Counted from the first letter of the stretch, positions 13,201 through 24,812 are shown. The stretch is 64,000 bases of DNA from Piper betle (GCA_033002965.1 JAURVB010000744.1:186001-250000), one strand, 5' to 3'. Translations and numbers: made by a program. The notes: generated by a model from the letters alone, not told the origin.

Positions 13201-14222
13201 TGAGCGAGCCAGCTCGTGAGCATTTAGCGTTCGGCTCGGCTTGACTCGACTTGAAACTCGACATTTAAATGCTCGACTCGAACTCGACTCGAACTCGAAT
13301 CTTACGAGCCGAGCTTGAGCAAGGTTGTGTTCGACTCGACTCGACTCGGCTAGTAACTCGAACTCGACTCGAACTCGACTCGTAGTTCGATTCGAACTCG
13401 ACTAGATAAAATAATATAATAATATAGTCTTTATATTATATTATATATATATATATATATATATGAAATATAATAACAAAGAAGCAAGATAGTTGAGATG
13501 GTAAGTATTCACCTTGATGACTTCAAGGTTGTGGGTTCAAACCACATTAGCCTCATTTTTTTTTAAAGTGAGGTACTTTTGACTTTTAATCGAGCTGGTT
13601 TCGAGCTCACGAACGAGCTGGCGAACGAGCTCACAAAAATAAACAGTTTAAGTATATTCGAGCTCGAGTCGAGCTCGAACACATAAAAGATATTCGAGTC
13701 GAACTCGAGCATGTATGTCCAAAACTCGATCGATCTCGAGTCGAGTTCGAACGAGTTTCGAACTATTCGAGCCGAGTTCGAACACATGTTGAACTCGGCT
13801 CGCTCGCTCAATTAGCACCCCTAACTCTGCCAGAGAAAGAAAGGAGAGCTCGGAAGGAGAAAAGAGAGAGAAAATACTGACAAAACCAGACATGCGTGGC
13901 CAAGGTCCATGGTCGAAAGCATGGCGTGCAGCCTTCACGGCGAGGTCGACATCTTCCTTGTCTCCCTCTGCAACTCTTGCTATCCCCTCCCCTGTCCTCG
14001 GGTCAATCGTCTCAAACGTTTTCCCTGCCCGACCAATCCAATACCATCAACCGAAAAAGCAGCCAACCATACATGTTTAATACAAGATACATACCATTTC
14101 GATTGCCAAAGAGGAAATCAAATCAACAAATTACGTGACACAGAGTCGACGAACTCCCCATTGATGAACAGCTTAGTGAACTTCACGCTCACCGGAATCT
14201 GCCCACTTCCAGCAGCAGCCAT
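8420..14222 (-). CDS. Cytosolic aldehyde dehydrogenase, ALDH2C-like
   Basis: NAD(P)-dependent aldehyde dehydrogenase that oxidises aldehydes to acids. The closest plant group is ALDH2C, whose Arabidopsis member ALDH2C4/REF1 oxidises sinapaldehyde and coniferaldehyde in the cytosol. Nine exons join in frame to 494 residues: 14222-14135, 14024-13882, 12020-11637, 10910-10821, 10636-10463, 10384-10253, 9067-8930, 8842-8781 and 8693-8420. Visible motifs are the IIPWNFP oxyanion Asn (about N164), the NAD-site FTGSTEVG (about 239-246), the general base in LELGGK (E262) and the nucleophile in GEVCVAG (C297). The N-terminus [10 protein letters not shown] has no presequence, which points to the cytosol. 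Length matches the family (about 500). The intron after exon 7 starts with GC rather than GT. Introns 2 and 6 carry mobile elements. The gene has no frameshift, unlike several neighbours. Substrate is inferred from family only. Confidence 0.93.
9202..10214. mobile_element. GC-rich foldback element inside a TA microsatellite, in ALDH intron 6
   Basis: About 1 kb of strongly GC-rich DNA lies between TA runs at 9162-9200 and 10215-10243, as if inserted into one TA microsatellite. Each end is built of hairpins. On the left are 9213-9241 (an 11-bp stem) and about 9254-9293, which contains GCCGTTGGAT and its complement. On the right are GGCCGTCGGATC and its complement near 10134-10159, and GGGCAGCGC with GCGCTGCCC at 10191-10214. 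The 11-mer GTGCGCTGCCC at 9214 is repeated inverted at 10191-10201. Inside, about 9363-9575 pairs with 9672-9882 as a near-perfect inverted repeat, and GAATCGGGCCGTGGCGG recurs near 9620 and 9693. The long open frames in it are low-complexity Arg/Pro/Gly on both strands and are not genes. I infer a non-autonomous element; the TA nesting recalls the rice Micron elements. Confidence 0.75.
9363..9882. repeat. Long GC-rich inverted repeat within the foldback element
   Basis: Arms of about 210 bp (9363-9575 and 9672-9882) are reverse complements that differ mainly in lengths of C or G runs. The loop is about 100 bp. RNA from either strand would fold into a long hairpin. Confidence 0.8.
12890..13100. 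repeat. Short dispersed repeat inside ALDH intron 2
   Basis: The phrase CTGATGTGGGATAAACCCAA occurs twice (near 12902 and 12951) and a diverged copy (GATGGGGGATAAACTCAACA) near 13073. This looks like a transposon relic in the intron. No coding sequence is present. Confidence 0.55.
13188..13823. mobile_element. Non-autonomous hAT-like element in ALDH intron 2
   Basis: A 636-bp element flanked by a perfect 8-bp direct repeat ACTCTGCC at 13180-13187 and 13824-13831. The ends are near-perfect inverted repeats: the left end reads TAGGGTTGCTAATTGAGCGA and the right end read inward is TAGGGGTGCTAATTGAGCGA. Subterminal regions are crowded with the short motif ACTCGACTCGA in both orientations, and the centre is AT-rich with a TA run at 13441-13463. 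An 8-bp target duplication with such termini is characteristic of the hAT superfamily. No transposase is encoded, so it would need one in trans. Confidence 0.88.
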
Positions 14223-14252
14223 GGATGGTGAAGAAGAAGAAGAAGAAGACAC

Positions 14253-14262
14253 ATATATATAG
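14253..14262 (-). promoter_or_regulatory. Probable TATA box of the ALDH gene
   Basis: On the minus strand CTATATATAT lies about 40 bp upstream of the ATG at 14222 and is followed by a CTT repeat. If used, the 5' leader would be only about 10 nt, so the true start site may lie further upstream. Confidence 0.4.
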
Positions 14263-15596
14263 AAAGCTATCAGATCGAACAAGTAGGGGGGCTAAAATGA
14301 CTGACGAGGAGGGTTGCCCAACCATGTGAGAGCCATGCACTACTGCACTACCAACCACCTAAACATTACTTGTGAGCGTTTTCTTGTGTAGTTGTAGAAG
14401 AGCCCATCTTCTTGCTATTGATCACTAGTCGATTCATCTTCTTTGTGTGACGAGACAACAAAAGGGTGGCTTCATTAAGATTTTTTATTGGATTCTCGCT
14501 GGTTCCTTGTTGTAGCACCCGCACTCTCCGAACAAGGTGGCTCACGACGAGTTATTTATCAAAATGTGAATTTAGATTTTGATAAAAAGAAGAAGAAAAT
14601 GTGAAAGAGTTTAACCAAATAACCAAATAAACCGAATATATGTTGAGCTATTGCATTCGAATTAAACTTTTATTTGAATGAAATCGAGCCTAACATGATC
14701 TCGATTGAGCTGTTAAAACCCCTACTTTTGACGGTTTTCGCATCTATTTATCACCGATAACGTCTTAAAGCGTCTTTGCTTCAAATCAAAACGATGACAA
14801 TTCACATCTCTTGACTCTTCAACGTGGTCCAGTACACCTAAACATAATGGCGAAAGCATAAATATAAAATGAATTAGACAAAATAAAAGTTATGCATGAA
14901 GCACATTTGATAGTAAGTTTCATCTCTTAAAACAAAAACTGCAAAATTGACTGAATATAAATATGAAACAGCTTCAAAAGTTGTGGTCCAACCTTAAAAG
15001 CACATTTCATGTTTAATATGAAGGTATCAAACATTTGTTAAAACCAACCAACATTTATACATGTTCAATCAAAGATTAAATCTTCAATAGAACCACTAGT
15101 GGATGTCAGCCACACATGTGATGGAATAATTTGCACACAGCCCATGGCATTTGAACTTTGCTTTGCAAAGAAGAATTAATGAGTTTGGATGGCCACAAAC
15201 TACACCAGAAATTAGAAAGAATGAATAGGAATGGTAGCCAACAATTGACTCTTGATAATGAAGGTGCATGTTGTGACATACAGCAAGATCAGTTTAAGAA
15301 AATATAAGAAGAGATTGGTGGAATGATGAATTGTAGCAGCAAATTACAAGCTTTTAATTAGATTCCAATCATAAATGATAGCACTGAAAGAAGGCTAGAG
15401 ATGCCTATGAAGTTGTAAAGATGTTTCCTGTATCCATAATATTCAGATGTGATTGTGAAGCTAGTTTTTATCATGTTTGGATCTTTGAATTTATGTGCAG
15501 CATAATCTGAGAGAATGAAGATAAAAACAATGGTGGCAAACTTATGTGAATTACTGTGGCTGCAAGCCTTTCACATTGTCATGACCGCCTAACTCC
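14263..15596. other. Intergenic region, ALDH upstream side
   Basis: Contains the ALDH promoter side and the probable 3' UTR of the Mg2+ channel gene (about 15300-15596). No other gene or repeat recognised. Confidence 0.55.
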
Positions 15597-16434
15597 TTAC
15601 AGAATCCTTCTCTTCTTGAGGTAAGAATTCAAGACAAAGAAGGCAACCACACCTCCAACCATTATAGCAGCTGTTGTCAACCAGAAGGCAAACTGCATAA
15701 TGAGAAATTCGAGTAAGTAAATTATGCGCCTCCGTTGTTGGTGAAAAGTGAATCAAGAGGATATATGTTGAACTTGTACCACATGGTCTTCTAGATATGA
15801 CTTCAGATTCATCCCAAATATACCTGGGAAGTAATTAAATTTAATCAGATTTACTCTCGAATTTTACCAATAAGGAACAAACATCAGTTGCAATGTGGTA
15901 GCTATTAAGCAAGTAGGAATTTGCTTAGAGAATGATTGAACTTCCAAATTGAAGACATCCTGCCTCTTGATGCATTGATGTAGCAAATTAACCATTTAGG
16001 TCGTATCTGAAGTAATGATTGTGAAAAAAGAAACTAGTTACTAGACATGTCATAAATTTTAGCTAATAGTGCTAATCTAGCAGCTGTTTACAGCAAGGTG
16101 AAGTGGAGGGAAGATTTGTAACTCCGACCTCAATTATGAAAAAGGAAAGAGAAAAGAAGTGCTATATACTGCACAAAAGGGTAACAGTAGTAATGTTTAT
16201 TCTACATCTATCATTAAAGCGTGCAACATGATTAAAATCATGCTGGTGACTTTCATAAAATTTACTCTAGTTTTATAAGTTTGTTACTAACATCATTGTT
16301 CAGTATTTCTCCATTAACTTAAGCCTGTGGAAGATTGTTAGTGTAATGGTCAAACTATCCCCTTATTGGAGATGATGGTGGCAAACTGGATAGTGCAGCT
16401 TGCTCAATATGAGTCATAAAAAATTTCTCGCTGA

Positions 16435-16470
<36 letters not shown>

Positions 16471-19439
16471 TTTCAATTTTAAGCTTCATATGCAATAACT
16501 ATGAAATTCATACTATACCATTCTTACTATGAACTTACAGCAACAAAGTCAGAAACATACCTGCTACTAAAGCACCAACGGCAACACAAAATGTTCCGAC
16601 TTGGAGAATTAACTCTAGTCTGCTCACTTCAAGCCTCCGAGAGCTGAAAGAGAGAGGAAAAGAAAAAGAAAAAAGGAAAGATAACTTTTGTTTCATAATG
16701 GAAGTTATAATGAATGTTAATGAGCAGTGGTCCGAAGTTTAACAGATAACCTAAAACTAAATGGAGGTAATAAATAAACCTTTGGCAAGTTCAAGTTAAA
16801 AACCTCAAGTTAACTGCTATTGAGTCTTCCATTTCCTTAGCAGAATCAAGAAGTCTTTCTGCTTGTCCATGACAAGATTCACATCTGAAATTAAAATTTA
16901 CTGTTTCTAAGGTAAACCATCACGAGCATCAATATCTAGAAGACCTGGCTCAAGACCTCGAAAAAATTAATCAATCATAGGAAAACAGACATGCATAGAA
17001 TATGACATAGGAAACTAAGAAAAATTTCATGGAACAAACCTTTGAAGATAATTTTCCAAAAGCATTTCAATTTCCTCTTCTTCTTCTGCATTATCAAGGG
17101 AATTTAAATATTTAAGGTCAGAAAGGAAGTTATTATCATGATTTCTAGTTTGCTACAACATAGAATGAGCTAACATTCATTATTATTTCCATCAGTTTCT
17201 TGTCAGTTCTGTCAGTTAAGGCATTTCCACAATCCACCATCAAGATTGAAGTGGAAGACAACACACCTTCAGCAATTAGCTTATCTAGTGGGACCGAGCA
17301 TTCCACATCATGACTCCCCTTTCGCACAACGCAATTTCTTCCCATTATACAAATTCGTCTTATTTCATCAGTATCTTCAAGAAGATCAAGAAGCATTTGT
17401 TTGAGTGCCCCTGCCCTTGATCCTAATTCAACCTGGGACAGGTACAAGATGTGGATTATTATTTTATTGACACCTATTTAGATGTTAGCATAAAAGATCA
17501 GCGGTCCTATGTTTTGAATTTTAAAGATAACATTAAGAAGTACCAATGCTTGTTTACTGATGCGAAGCTCTTCTAATATATCAGCAGTCAAACGGTTGGG
17601 TAGAACCTCAAGCAATGCAAGAACCTGTGTCAGATTTATCATAAGAAACTAAAACGTCATCAGATCCAAACACATAATAATGTATTCTTTGGCACAACAT
17701 CTATCATAAGTAACGTACTCACAATGTGTCATACTCACACGAGGTTCCACTTCCATTAGCTTTTTCTCATAGTGTTGTATCCTGGAAAGCAAGGCAGCTT
17801 CAACAACCTGGTTTTCCACACAAAATGCCATTGATAAGTGATTAATTACCACAGATAACAAAGCAAAGAAAACTGCAGAAAATATAGAAAAAAAACCCAC
17901 ATGGCAAAAATAAAAATCAAATCAAGGAATGGCCATTGCTAAAATCCTAACACAATATTTGGTTTACATCCACTAATGTCTTCCTCCTGTCCAAAAAAAG
18001 CACCTCAAGTTCAAAAGGCATGGTCTGTCCTCCTCCAGCATAGTTTTCAGATTTTAAGCGCGGTAGTAGTAACTCCAAGAAGGCTTTACCACCTCTTCTG
18101 TGAAGGTACAAAGACATGCTCATCTTTGTGATTTAATTGTTTAGGAACTATTAATTGTTTGACACATTTGCCGTTAAGAGAGTGCCATTACCGGTTATAG
18201 TCAAATCATAAAGACTCGCTCTTGCATTGCAATTGCTCGCAATGAACCAAGATTTAGAAGAATGGCTAGATCACGAACCTGACATGGGAGGAAAAAAATT
18301 CAATAATGATAACTACTAACATAGAAAAACCTTGCAAAACAATTGAAACAGCAGTCATTCAAGCATATTTATAGATTGGACAAACAACAAAACATATAGA
18401 CTCATGTTCTACATTTGTTAGAGCACTTCTTCCCTCATTTAAGCTTAAGCCAATAATTAAGCAGGTATTAAATCTTTATCTGTCAGTTAAGTGGCGTATA
18501 TCGGTTACACTTTCCTTAAAAAAGTTAAGCTATTAACATATATCTTTATGTCATGCTCTAAATTGCCATGGGAAGATCAATATTTATTGTTCTTGGCTAG
18601 TGCTTATAATGTCCTACTTCAAATTTCTATTCATGGTTCCTCAAATGCCAACTCTACAGTGAAAAGAATATTACAGACTCTCAAAAGATTGGTGATTACT
18701 TCTTATATGTAAAGATAAATTTGTACCCTTAATAACCACAAGTTTGATGCATTTACCAGCAAAGTAGGAGCCGAGTTTGTCAACCATAAGGATGGATCAA
18801 CACTTCTAATATCTCGCAGGCGAAGGCCTGCACAAAAAATGTGGATATATAATGTTAAATATAACTTTTATTTAAGGTACTTATACTTGGGAAATGGCAA
18901 TTTTTTTTATACCACTTGACTTCAAAAGTTGCCGTCGGTTAATCTTTTCGGTAGACATTTGTCCATCTGACGTCACTTCAATCACCTAAAGCCAAAGATA
19001 AGGAAAAAAGTTCACTAGTTTGGGAGCCAAGACAGATTTTTAAAAGAAGAAACATATCTACACTTCAAATAGATTCATATAAGCATGATTGAAAAACAAA
19101 GAAGCAAAGTAGTGGAGCAGATGATGCTACCTCATAGATAGGCTCTTTGATTGCAAGTGAGATGGAATCATTCACCCTCTGAGACACTGTCGGTGGTGGC
19201 TCCTCAGCAGCATTCCCCTGGGACTCTTCTTTCGGCTTGGCAGTGATGGGAAGGCTGTCGTTACCAGCACTCTGGACCATCCTCACACAAGAAGATGGAG
19301 AAGATGAAAAGGTGGCAGTGACAGCAGTTGGCAATCTATCATAGAAGGAGAAGATGAAAGGGTGACACTCAGAGCACAAGGACCGGGAGGGCATGAACTG
19401 GAGGAGATTCAAGGCAGAGTTTTGGCCCATAGAAGCCAT
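15597..19439 (-). CDS. Plastid CorA/MRS2-type Mg2+ channel, MRS2-11/MGT10-like
   Basis: Member of the CorA-MRS2-ALR family that conducts Mg2+ across membranes; the MRS2-11/MGT10 clade sits in the chloroplast envelope. Thirteen exons can be traced: 19439-19131, 18985-18913, 18827-18757, 18278-18192, 18097-18004, 17807-17739, 17624-17544, 17432-17267, 17085-17040, 16884-16804, 16643-16561, 15823-15780 and 15692-15597. They give 432 residues if one extra base is discounted. Motifs are IRSVDPSLW, a Ser-rich transit-like N-terminus, the glutamate run before IEMLLENYLQRCESCHGQAE, and the family signature GMN in GIFGMNLKSYLED between two C-terminal membrane segments. The extra base is at about 18206 in exon 4, between ERVFM and FDYNR, and would truncate the protein if real. 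Start chosen at MASMGQNS; an upstream in-frame ATG at 19634 lacks a transit-like character. Splice sites are otherwise clean. Confidence 0.9.
16436..16471. repeat. ATT trinucleotide microsatellite
   Basis: About twelve ATT units in an intron of the Mg2+ channel gene. Confidence 0.9.
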
Positions 19440-19976
19440 GTTCTTAGTGACCTGTTGCACTACAACTAAACCCAACAACTTGATGAGCTTAATTCTTGTA
19501 CAAAGACAGACAAACCCAATTGCCTTATAAGCAAAGAAGAAACATGAAGGAGATGAAGATTTTGTCAGGTGGACAGACGAGGAGGGAGAATAAATGTTGG
19601 CCTTGTGTGTGTGATTTTTTTCTTTTGTGGCCAAGAGCTACTGTGGTCCGGTGCCAGTGAGAACCACAGCAACAGGTAAACCAATAATTTCTAAATTCCA
19701 CAGCCATTGATGATACGCTGCAGAACAACAATATCCACATCCATTTCTTTTCTTCTCTGCCTCCATATTTTCTGGGTACTTCACAATGAATTTGATTGAT
19801 GGCTAAGCCCCCACGTCGTTGTTGATGACAATAACAGGAGCAAGGAGAACCAAATACAATACAAGTATTTAGTACCACACACAGCCCTTAATTATTAGGG
19901 TTAATATATAATTAATTAATATTTCTTTTGTAATTAATTAATATTACTAATAACATCTAAGCAGCAGGATGACGAG

Positions 19977-21801
19977 TTGAGAATTGAGATTGATGACCTT
20001 CAAAACACCATCGGAAGTAGCATCGGAACCGTGTTGTCCAGGAGTGGCCGAGGCGCCGCCCCTTCGTTCCTATCCTCTCTTCTCCACGCCGCCCGTTCCG
20101 CCGCTTCAACGCCTCCGACCAGTCCCACCGATGTCGCAGCAGCCGGCCCTTCCCGCGCCGGCCTCCTTGATCCTTCCGTTCTCTGTAAAAATGGCGTCTT
20201 TGGCAGGTACATGAAAAACCACCCAACTCAACGTTGAGGTGGGCACACAAACTTCCAATACTAGTAGTAGTGGTAGTAGTAGCAGCAGCTTTGATGATGA
20301 TGGGAATGGTTGCGATGATGTTGAAGACGAGCACAAGCTCAAACCGATTGGCGTTGTTGATAAAGGACTTGACGAGAGCGTGGAGCTGGTCATGGCGATC
20401 CTTCGTCGCTTCGGGAGCGATAATGTGCGTGCAAGATGCGATCTTGACGGGTGTGGTGTGCGGGCGTCGCCGGAGCTGGTGGAGGAGGTGCTCTCGAGGG
20501 CCCGGAACGACTGGGCGGCGGCCTTCACCTTCTTCCTCTGGGCTTAGAAGCAGCCCGGGTGCTCCCACTCGCTCCGGGACTGCCACACCATGATCGCCAT
20601 CCTCGGCAAAATGAAGAGGTTCGACACTGCCTGGTCGGTGATCGACGAAATGCGCAGGTCGCCTGGCCGTCCCACGGTAACGCCGGGGACACTTTTGATC
20701 ATCGTGAGGAAGTACACGGCTGCTCACGATGTTGCCAATGCGATCGGGACGTTCTATTCGTACAAAAGATTAGGTTTTGAGATTGGGTTGGAGAAGTTTC
20801 ATGACTTGCTGTCCGCGCTTTGCCGGTACAAAAATGTGCAGGATGCCGAGCACTTGCTGCTGTGCAATGAGAGTGTTTTCCCTCTGGATGTCAAGAGCTT
20901 CAACATTGTGTTGAATGGTTGGTGCAACTTGGTGGTGAGTGTGAGGGAGGCGAAGTGGTTTTGGAATGAGATGGGTAGGAAGGGTTTTTGTAGGGAGTAT
21001 GCTGTCTTGCTACTCGAAGGCCTGGAGCCCTTGTGATTTGTTGAAGTTGTTTGATCTGATGAAGGAGCATAGCATTGTGCCGGATAGGAAGGTCTACAAT
21101 GCGGTTGTCTTTGCTCTTGCCAAAGGCAAGTGCGCAGAAGAGGCGATCGGATTGATGAAGACGATGGAGGAAAATGGTTGTGCTCCAAATTCGGTTACCT
21201 ATAACTCAATGATCGAGCCACTGTGCAAGTCTCGGAAATTGGAGGAAGCGAAAAGTCTGTTTGATGAGATGCTGCAAAGGGGCTATTCCCTTCCGTTCGT
21301 ACGTTTCATGCCTTCTTTTCTGTAGCTAGAACAGTAGAAGTTCTCGTCCTGCTGGACAAGATGGCCAAAACAGGTTACCAACCTGCTACTGATGCCTTCA
21401 TTATGTTGATTTGGAAATTCTGCAGATGGAAGTAATATGAGAATGCATATAGAATATGGAATGAAATGGGTGCAAAAGGACCAAGCCGGGATAGAAGGGC
21501 GTATATTGTCTTCATACATGGGCTATTTCTAAATGGATGATTGGAAGAGGCGTATGAATTTTACGAAGAGATGAAGGTGAAGGATTTTGCTCCTGAGCCA
21601 AAGACGGAAGAGATGCTTGGAGCTTGGGCAGCTGCCAAAGAAATTAGTAAAACTCAAATGGCCGAATTGGTAAACAAATGTGTGGATCTTGATAGTGATA
21701 AAAAGAGCCATCAAAGTCGCACAATTTCGAAAGGAGATCATTTTCTCAAGAAAGCTGAAATCAGAAATGTTACAAGAGAGCGGGGTTTCTCCCTTTGGTA
21801 G
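19977..21801 (+). pseudogene. P-class pentatricopeptide repeat pseudogene
   Basis: PPR proteins bind organellar RNA in a sequence-specific way. The block reads as a P-class PPR protein: a basic N-terminus, then repeats with phrases such as HTMIAILGKMKRFDTAWSVI, SFNIVLNGWC, KVYNAVVFALAKGKCAEEAI, VTYNSMIEPLCKSRKLEEA and AFIMLIWKFC, ending in RERGFSLW. It is clearly broken. In-frame stops sit at 20545-20547 (after FFLWA), 21433-21435 and 21538-21540, all in one frame. Frame changes occur near 20230, near 20985 (a T run) and near 21290. Because three stops are present as well as shifts, this is a true pseudogene rather than a sequencing problem. It lies about 560 bp from, and converges on, an intact PPR gene of a different subclass, so it is not a recent copy of that neighbour. 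Confidence 0.85.
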
Positions 21802-22358
21802 TTTTATTTTGGCTTGCAATCAATAGCTACACAAATCAACTTGCTTGCATTTGAACATACGAGCTGCCAGCTTATTTATCTCTCAGTTTTGAGAAAAGTT
21901 TGGCCATTCCAAGTTTGCAATCTCTATTATTGAACATTAAATACCTTTGGAAACTAAGTGCCTGACAAATTGTCTGTCATCGTCGTCCTTGTCGTCTTCT
22001 TGTGTAGTCGCACTTACCCTGTAAAACTTGTGAATAAATAATGGCACACTTGCATGCAAGCATATATAGTGTGCTTTTAACATTTTACCGAGGAAAAAAA
22101 GCCAAAGCACTTTTGATTCAATTACTCATAAATTCTAACAGAAATTACCAGGTGAGCGGAACATTGATATATTTTATAAATGGAATTTTCATTGGTATTG
22201 TTTACAGTGCAAGAGCGGAAGAACTGAACAAAGAACAAAAACAGCTCCGCCATCTCGATCTCAAATCTTTGGTACAAAAATGAGAGCGCTAATTTACAAT
22301 TATACAAGCAGTACAGACACTAATAAACTATATAAATTGGTATCATACAACAAAACAA
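21802..22358. other. Intergenic region between two convergent PPR loci
   Basis: AT-rich spacer. Nothing recognised apart from the presumed 3' UTR of the intact PPR gene on the minus strand. Confidence 0.6.
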
Positions 22359-24812
22359 TCACCAGTAGTCTCCACACGAACATTCACCGCCTTTGAAATG
22401 GTGAAATCCAGTGGAGTCTCTTACTGAAATCTCTCTTCCTGTTGTGATAGAAACATATTTCATAAAGCTGTGGCAATCACCGCACAAATGTACATTCTTC
22501 ATTATGCGCACAGGTCTCCCTGGTGCAGCCAGAAGAACTCCATATGTGACGGCCAGCTTGGAGCTGTGATACATGAGGAAGCCTTTCTTCTGATATTCAT
22601 CAACATCTTGCAACACAAATTTAGTATCAGGTTCGTAACCAGCCTTGAGACATTCCAATATCAATATCTCCAACCCACTGTAAATGTCTTTTGTTTGAAA
22701 ATGAGACCTATCTCTAGCATGGAACGAATGTATATGATTTCCATGAATCAACCAACTCCGAGCTGGATGCTTTCGCAGTCCTTTTGATCTCATCTCTTCT
22801 CGAACCTTTTCTGAAAAGTGCCATAGTCCAGACGCAGAGTACAGATTTGACTGCAGAATGTACATGGATGTGTCACGGGGTTCCATAGAAAGAAGATTGT
22901 TTGCAGCTTTCTTGCCTAATTCCAGTTTTGAGCGCAATCTACAACTGTCAAGTAAAGCCCGCCAGACCAAGGTGTCCGGCTTAAAGGGCATATTCTTGAT
23001 TAGCTTTTGTGCCTCTTCAAAATCATTCCAATAACCAAAAACATGGATCATGGAGGCATAATGCTCCGAAGTTGGTTCTAGTTCATATTCTTTTCTCATA
23101 CAAAGAAAATAACGTCGACATGCATCAACTGCATCCAAACTCTCAAGATGTCTACAGGCTGAGATGATCAAAGCAAAGGTGATGGCATTTGGATTTGCCA
23201 TCTTATCTTCCTCCATCCTAGCCCATGTATTCAATGCTGCTTCTCCTTTTCTATGAAGAAGCTGTCCAGAAATCAAGGCATTCCAGGATACTATATCACG
23301 GTTTGGCATGAGATGAAAAACCTTGTCAGCACTTCTTAAGTCCCCACACTTGGAATACATGCCGATTGCTGCATTCCCTACAGCAAGATCATCAAAATAG
23401 CCCGATTTAATAGCAAGGCAGTGGATTTGCTGTCCTTTCTTGGTAAATCCCAAAGTTGCGCACAGCCCTAATACTGTGGCATATGCGAACTCATCCATGG
23501 TAACTTCTGGTTCTTTGCAAACAAGAGAAAACGCTTCCTCTGGCTGCCCATTTTGAGCATACCCACAAATCATTACCGTCCAAGCAATTGAACGGCTTTG
23601 ATCATCAACCCATCTCTCAAACGCCTTCCTAGCATCTTTCATTTTCCCACACCTTGTATACATGTCTAACAGAGCAGTTTCAATCCGTGAATTGGATCCA
23701 AAGCCTACCTTCGTTACAAAAGCATGCAATTTCACGCATGCCCTGATATCCAAAACCAATGCACAAGCAGCTAGGGCACTGGTAAGTGTGAAATCAGAGA
23801 TCTCCACGCCATCTTCTATCATTCGGCAAAACAACTCCAAGGCTTCCAAACCCTTCCCATTTCCACAAAAACCAGACAAGAGAGCATTATAAACAACACC
23901 GTTCCTGGAAGGCATTTGGTCGAAAACATCAACAGCAGACTGCACCAATCCAAACTCCATATAAGCATCCACCATCTCAGTCCATGAAATCACATCCCTC
24001 GTCACCATCCTCTCAAAAATGCCAACCACCTGTTCCAGCTTCCCACACTCGGAGTAGAATTTGATGAGTGCATTATTCACACTCAAATTGGCCTCATAGC
24101 CCAGTCTAACACTATGGGCATGAGCCTCCTTTCCAATATTCAACAACGATAACTCTGCAGCCGCACTAATAAGACTCGAAAACGAGAAGTGATCCAACCT
24201 CACTCCTTCCACGACCATGTCACGGAACAGCTCAAACGCTCGATCAAAGTCCAAGTCTTGTACCAAGCCCGATACAAGTGTATTAAACGAGACCACATCT
24301 CTCTCCGGCATTGTATCAAACACCTTCACCGCATCCGAAATCCGCCCACATTTCACATACACCGCCATCAACGAGTTCAAAACATAAACACAACACACAT
24401 AGCTACTCTTAACCGAAAGAGCATGGATTTGAGCTCCAATCCGGCAATCTGCGAGGCGACTGCAAGCCGTGAGGACGGCGACCAGGGCAAACCCATTGGG
24501 CTCAATGCCGGAGAGGAGCATCCGGACGAAAAGCCGGACGGCGGAGCGCCCATTCCCGGACTTGACCCGGAAAGAAATGACGGAAACGTACGAGGCAACG
24601 TCAGGCGGCTCCGGCAGGGGGTCTTCGCCGGTGCCGGAGAAGAAGAGGGCGGGGGAGCGGTGAGTGATGGCGACGGAGCTGGCGGCTGTGTGGGAGAGAC
24701 AGAGGCGGCGGCGGAGAGTGGAGCGGAGGGCGGCCGGCGATGGCGGAGCGCGGCGACCGTCGGCGGCTGCGGGTACGGGTGGCGGCGGGAAGGAGGCGAT
24801 GACGGTGGTCAT
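22359..24812 (-). CDS. PPR protein of the PLS class with a degenerate DYW domain
   Basis: Single-exon gene of the PLS PPR family, whose members are imported into plastids or mitochondria and usually direct C-to-U RNA editing. The frame is open from 24899, but I prefer the ATG at 24812 (MTTVIASFPPPPV), which gives a 817-residue protein with a Ser/Arg-rich, transit-like leader. A long array of P, L and S repeats is visible (for example DVVSFNTLVSGLVQ, DVISWTEMVDAYMEF, DIVSWNALISGQLL), followed by E and E+ motifs (PDTLVWRALLDSCRL, RDTSMYILQSNLYSASGLW) and a C-terminal DYW domain ending CSCGDYW. The zinc-site element CGDCH is present, but the usual HSE of the deaminase site reads HSS, so the catalytic Glu is missing. 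The tail recalls Arabidopsis EMB175 (At5g03800) from memory, which is tentative. No frameshift or stop. Confidence 0.93.
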   Translation of the reverse strand: MTTVIASFPPPPVPAAADGRRAPPSPAALRSTLRRRLCLSHTAASSVAITHRSPALFFSGTGEDPLPEPPDVASYVSVISFRVKSGNGRSAVRLFVRMLLSGIEPNGFALVAVLTACSRLADCRIGAQIHALSVKSSYVCCVYVLNSLMAVYVKCGRISDAVKVFDTMPERDVVSFNTLVSGLVQDLDFDRAFELFRDMVVEGVRLDHFSFSSLISAAAELSLLNIGKEAHAHSVRLGYEANLSVNNALIKFYSECGKLEQVVGIFERMVTRDVISWTEMVDAYMEFGLVQSAVDVFDQMPSRNGVVYNALLSGFCGNGKGLEALELFCRMIEDGVEISDFTLTSALAACALVLDIRACVKLHAFVTKVGFGSNSRIETALLDMYTRCGKMKDARKAFERWVDDQSRSIAWTVMICGYAQNGQPEEAFSLVCKEPEVTMDEFAYATVLGLCATLGFTKKGQQIHCLAIKSGYFDDLAVGNAAIGMYSKCGDLRSADKVFHLMPNRDIVSWNALISGQLLHRKGEAALNTWARMEEDKMANPNAITFALIISACRHLESLDAVDACRRYFLCMRKEYELEPTSEHYASMIHVFGYWNDFEEAQKLIKNMPFKPDTLVWRALLDSCRLRSKLELGKKAANNLLSMEPRDTSMYILQSNLYSASGLWHFSEKVREEMRSKGLRKHPARSWLIHGNHIHSFHARDRSHFQTKDIYSGLEILILECLKAGYEPDTKFVLQDVDEYQKKGFLMYHSSKLAVTYGVLLAAPGRPVRIMKNVHLCGDCHSFMKYVSITTGREISVRDSTGFHHFKGGECSCGDYW

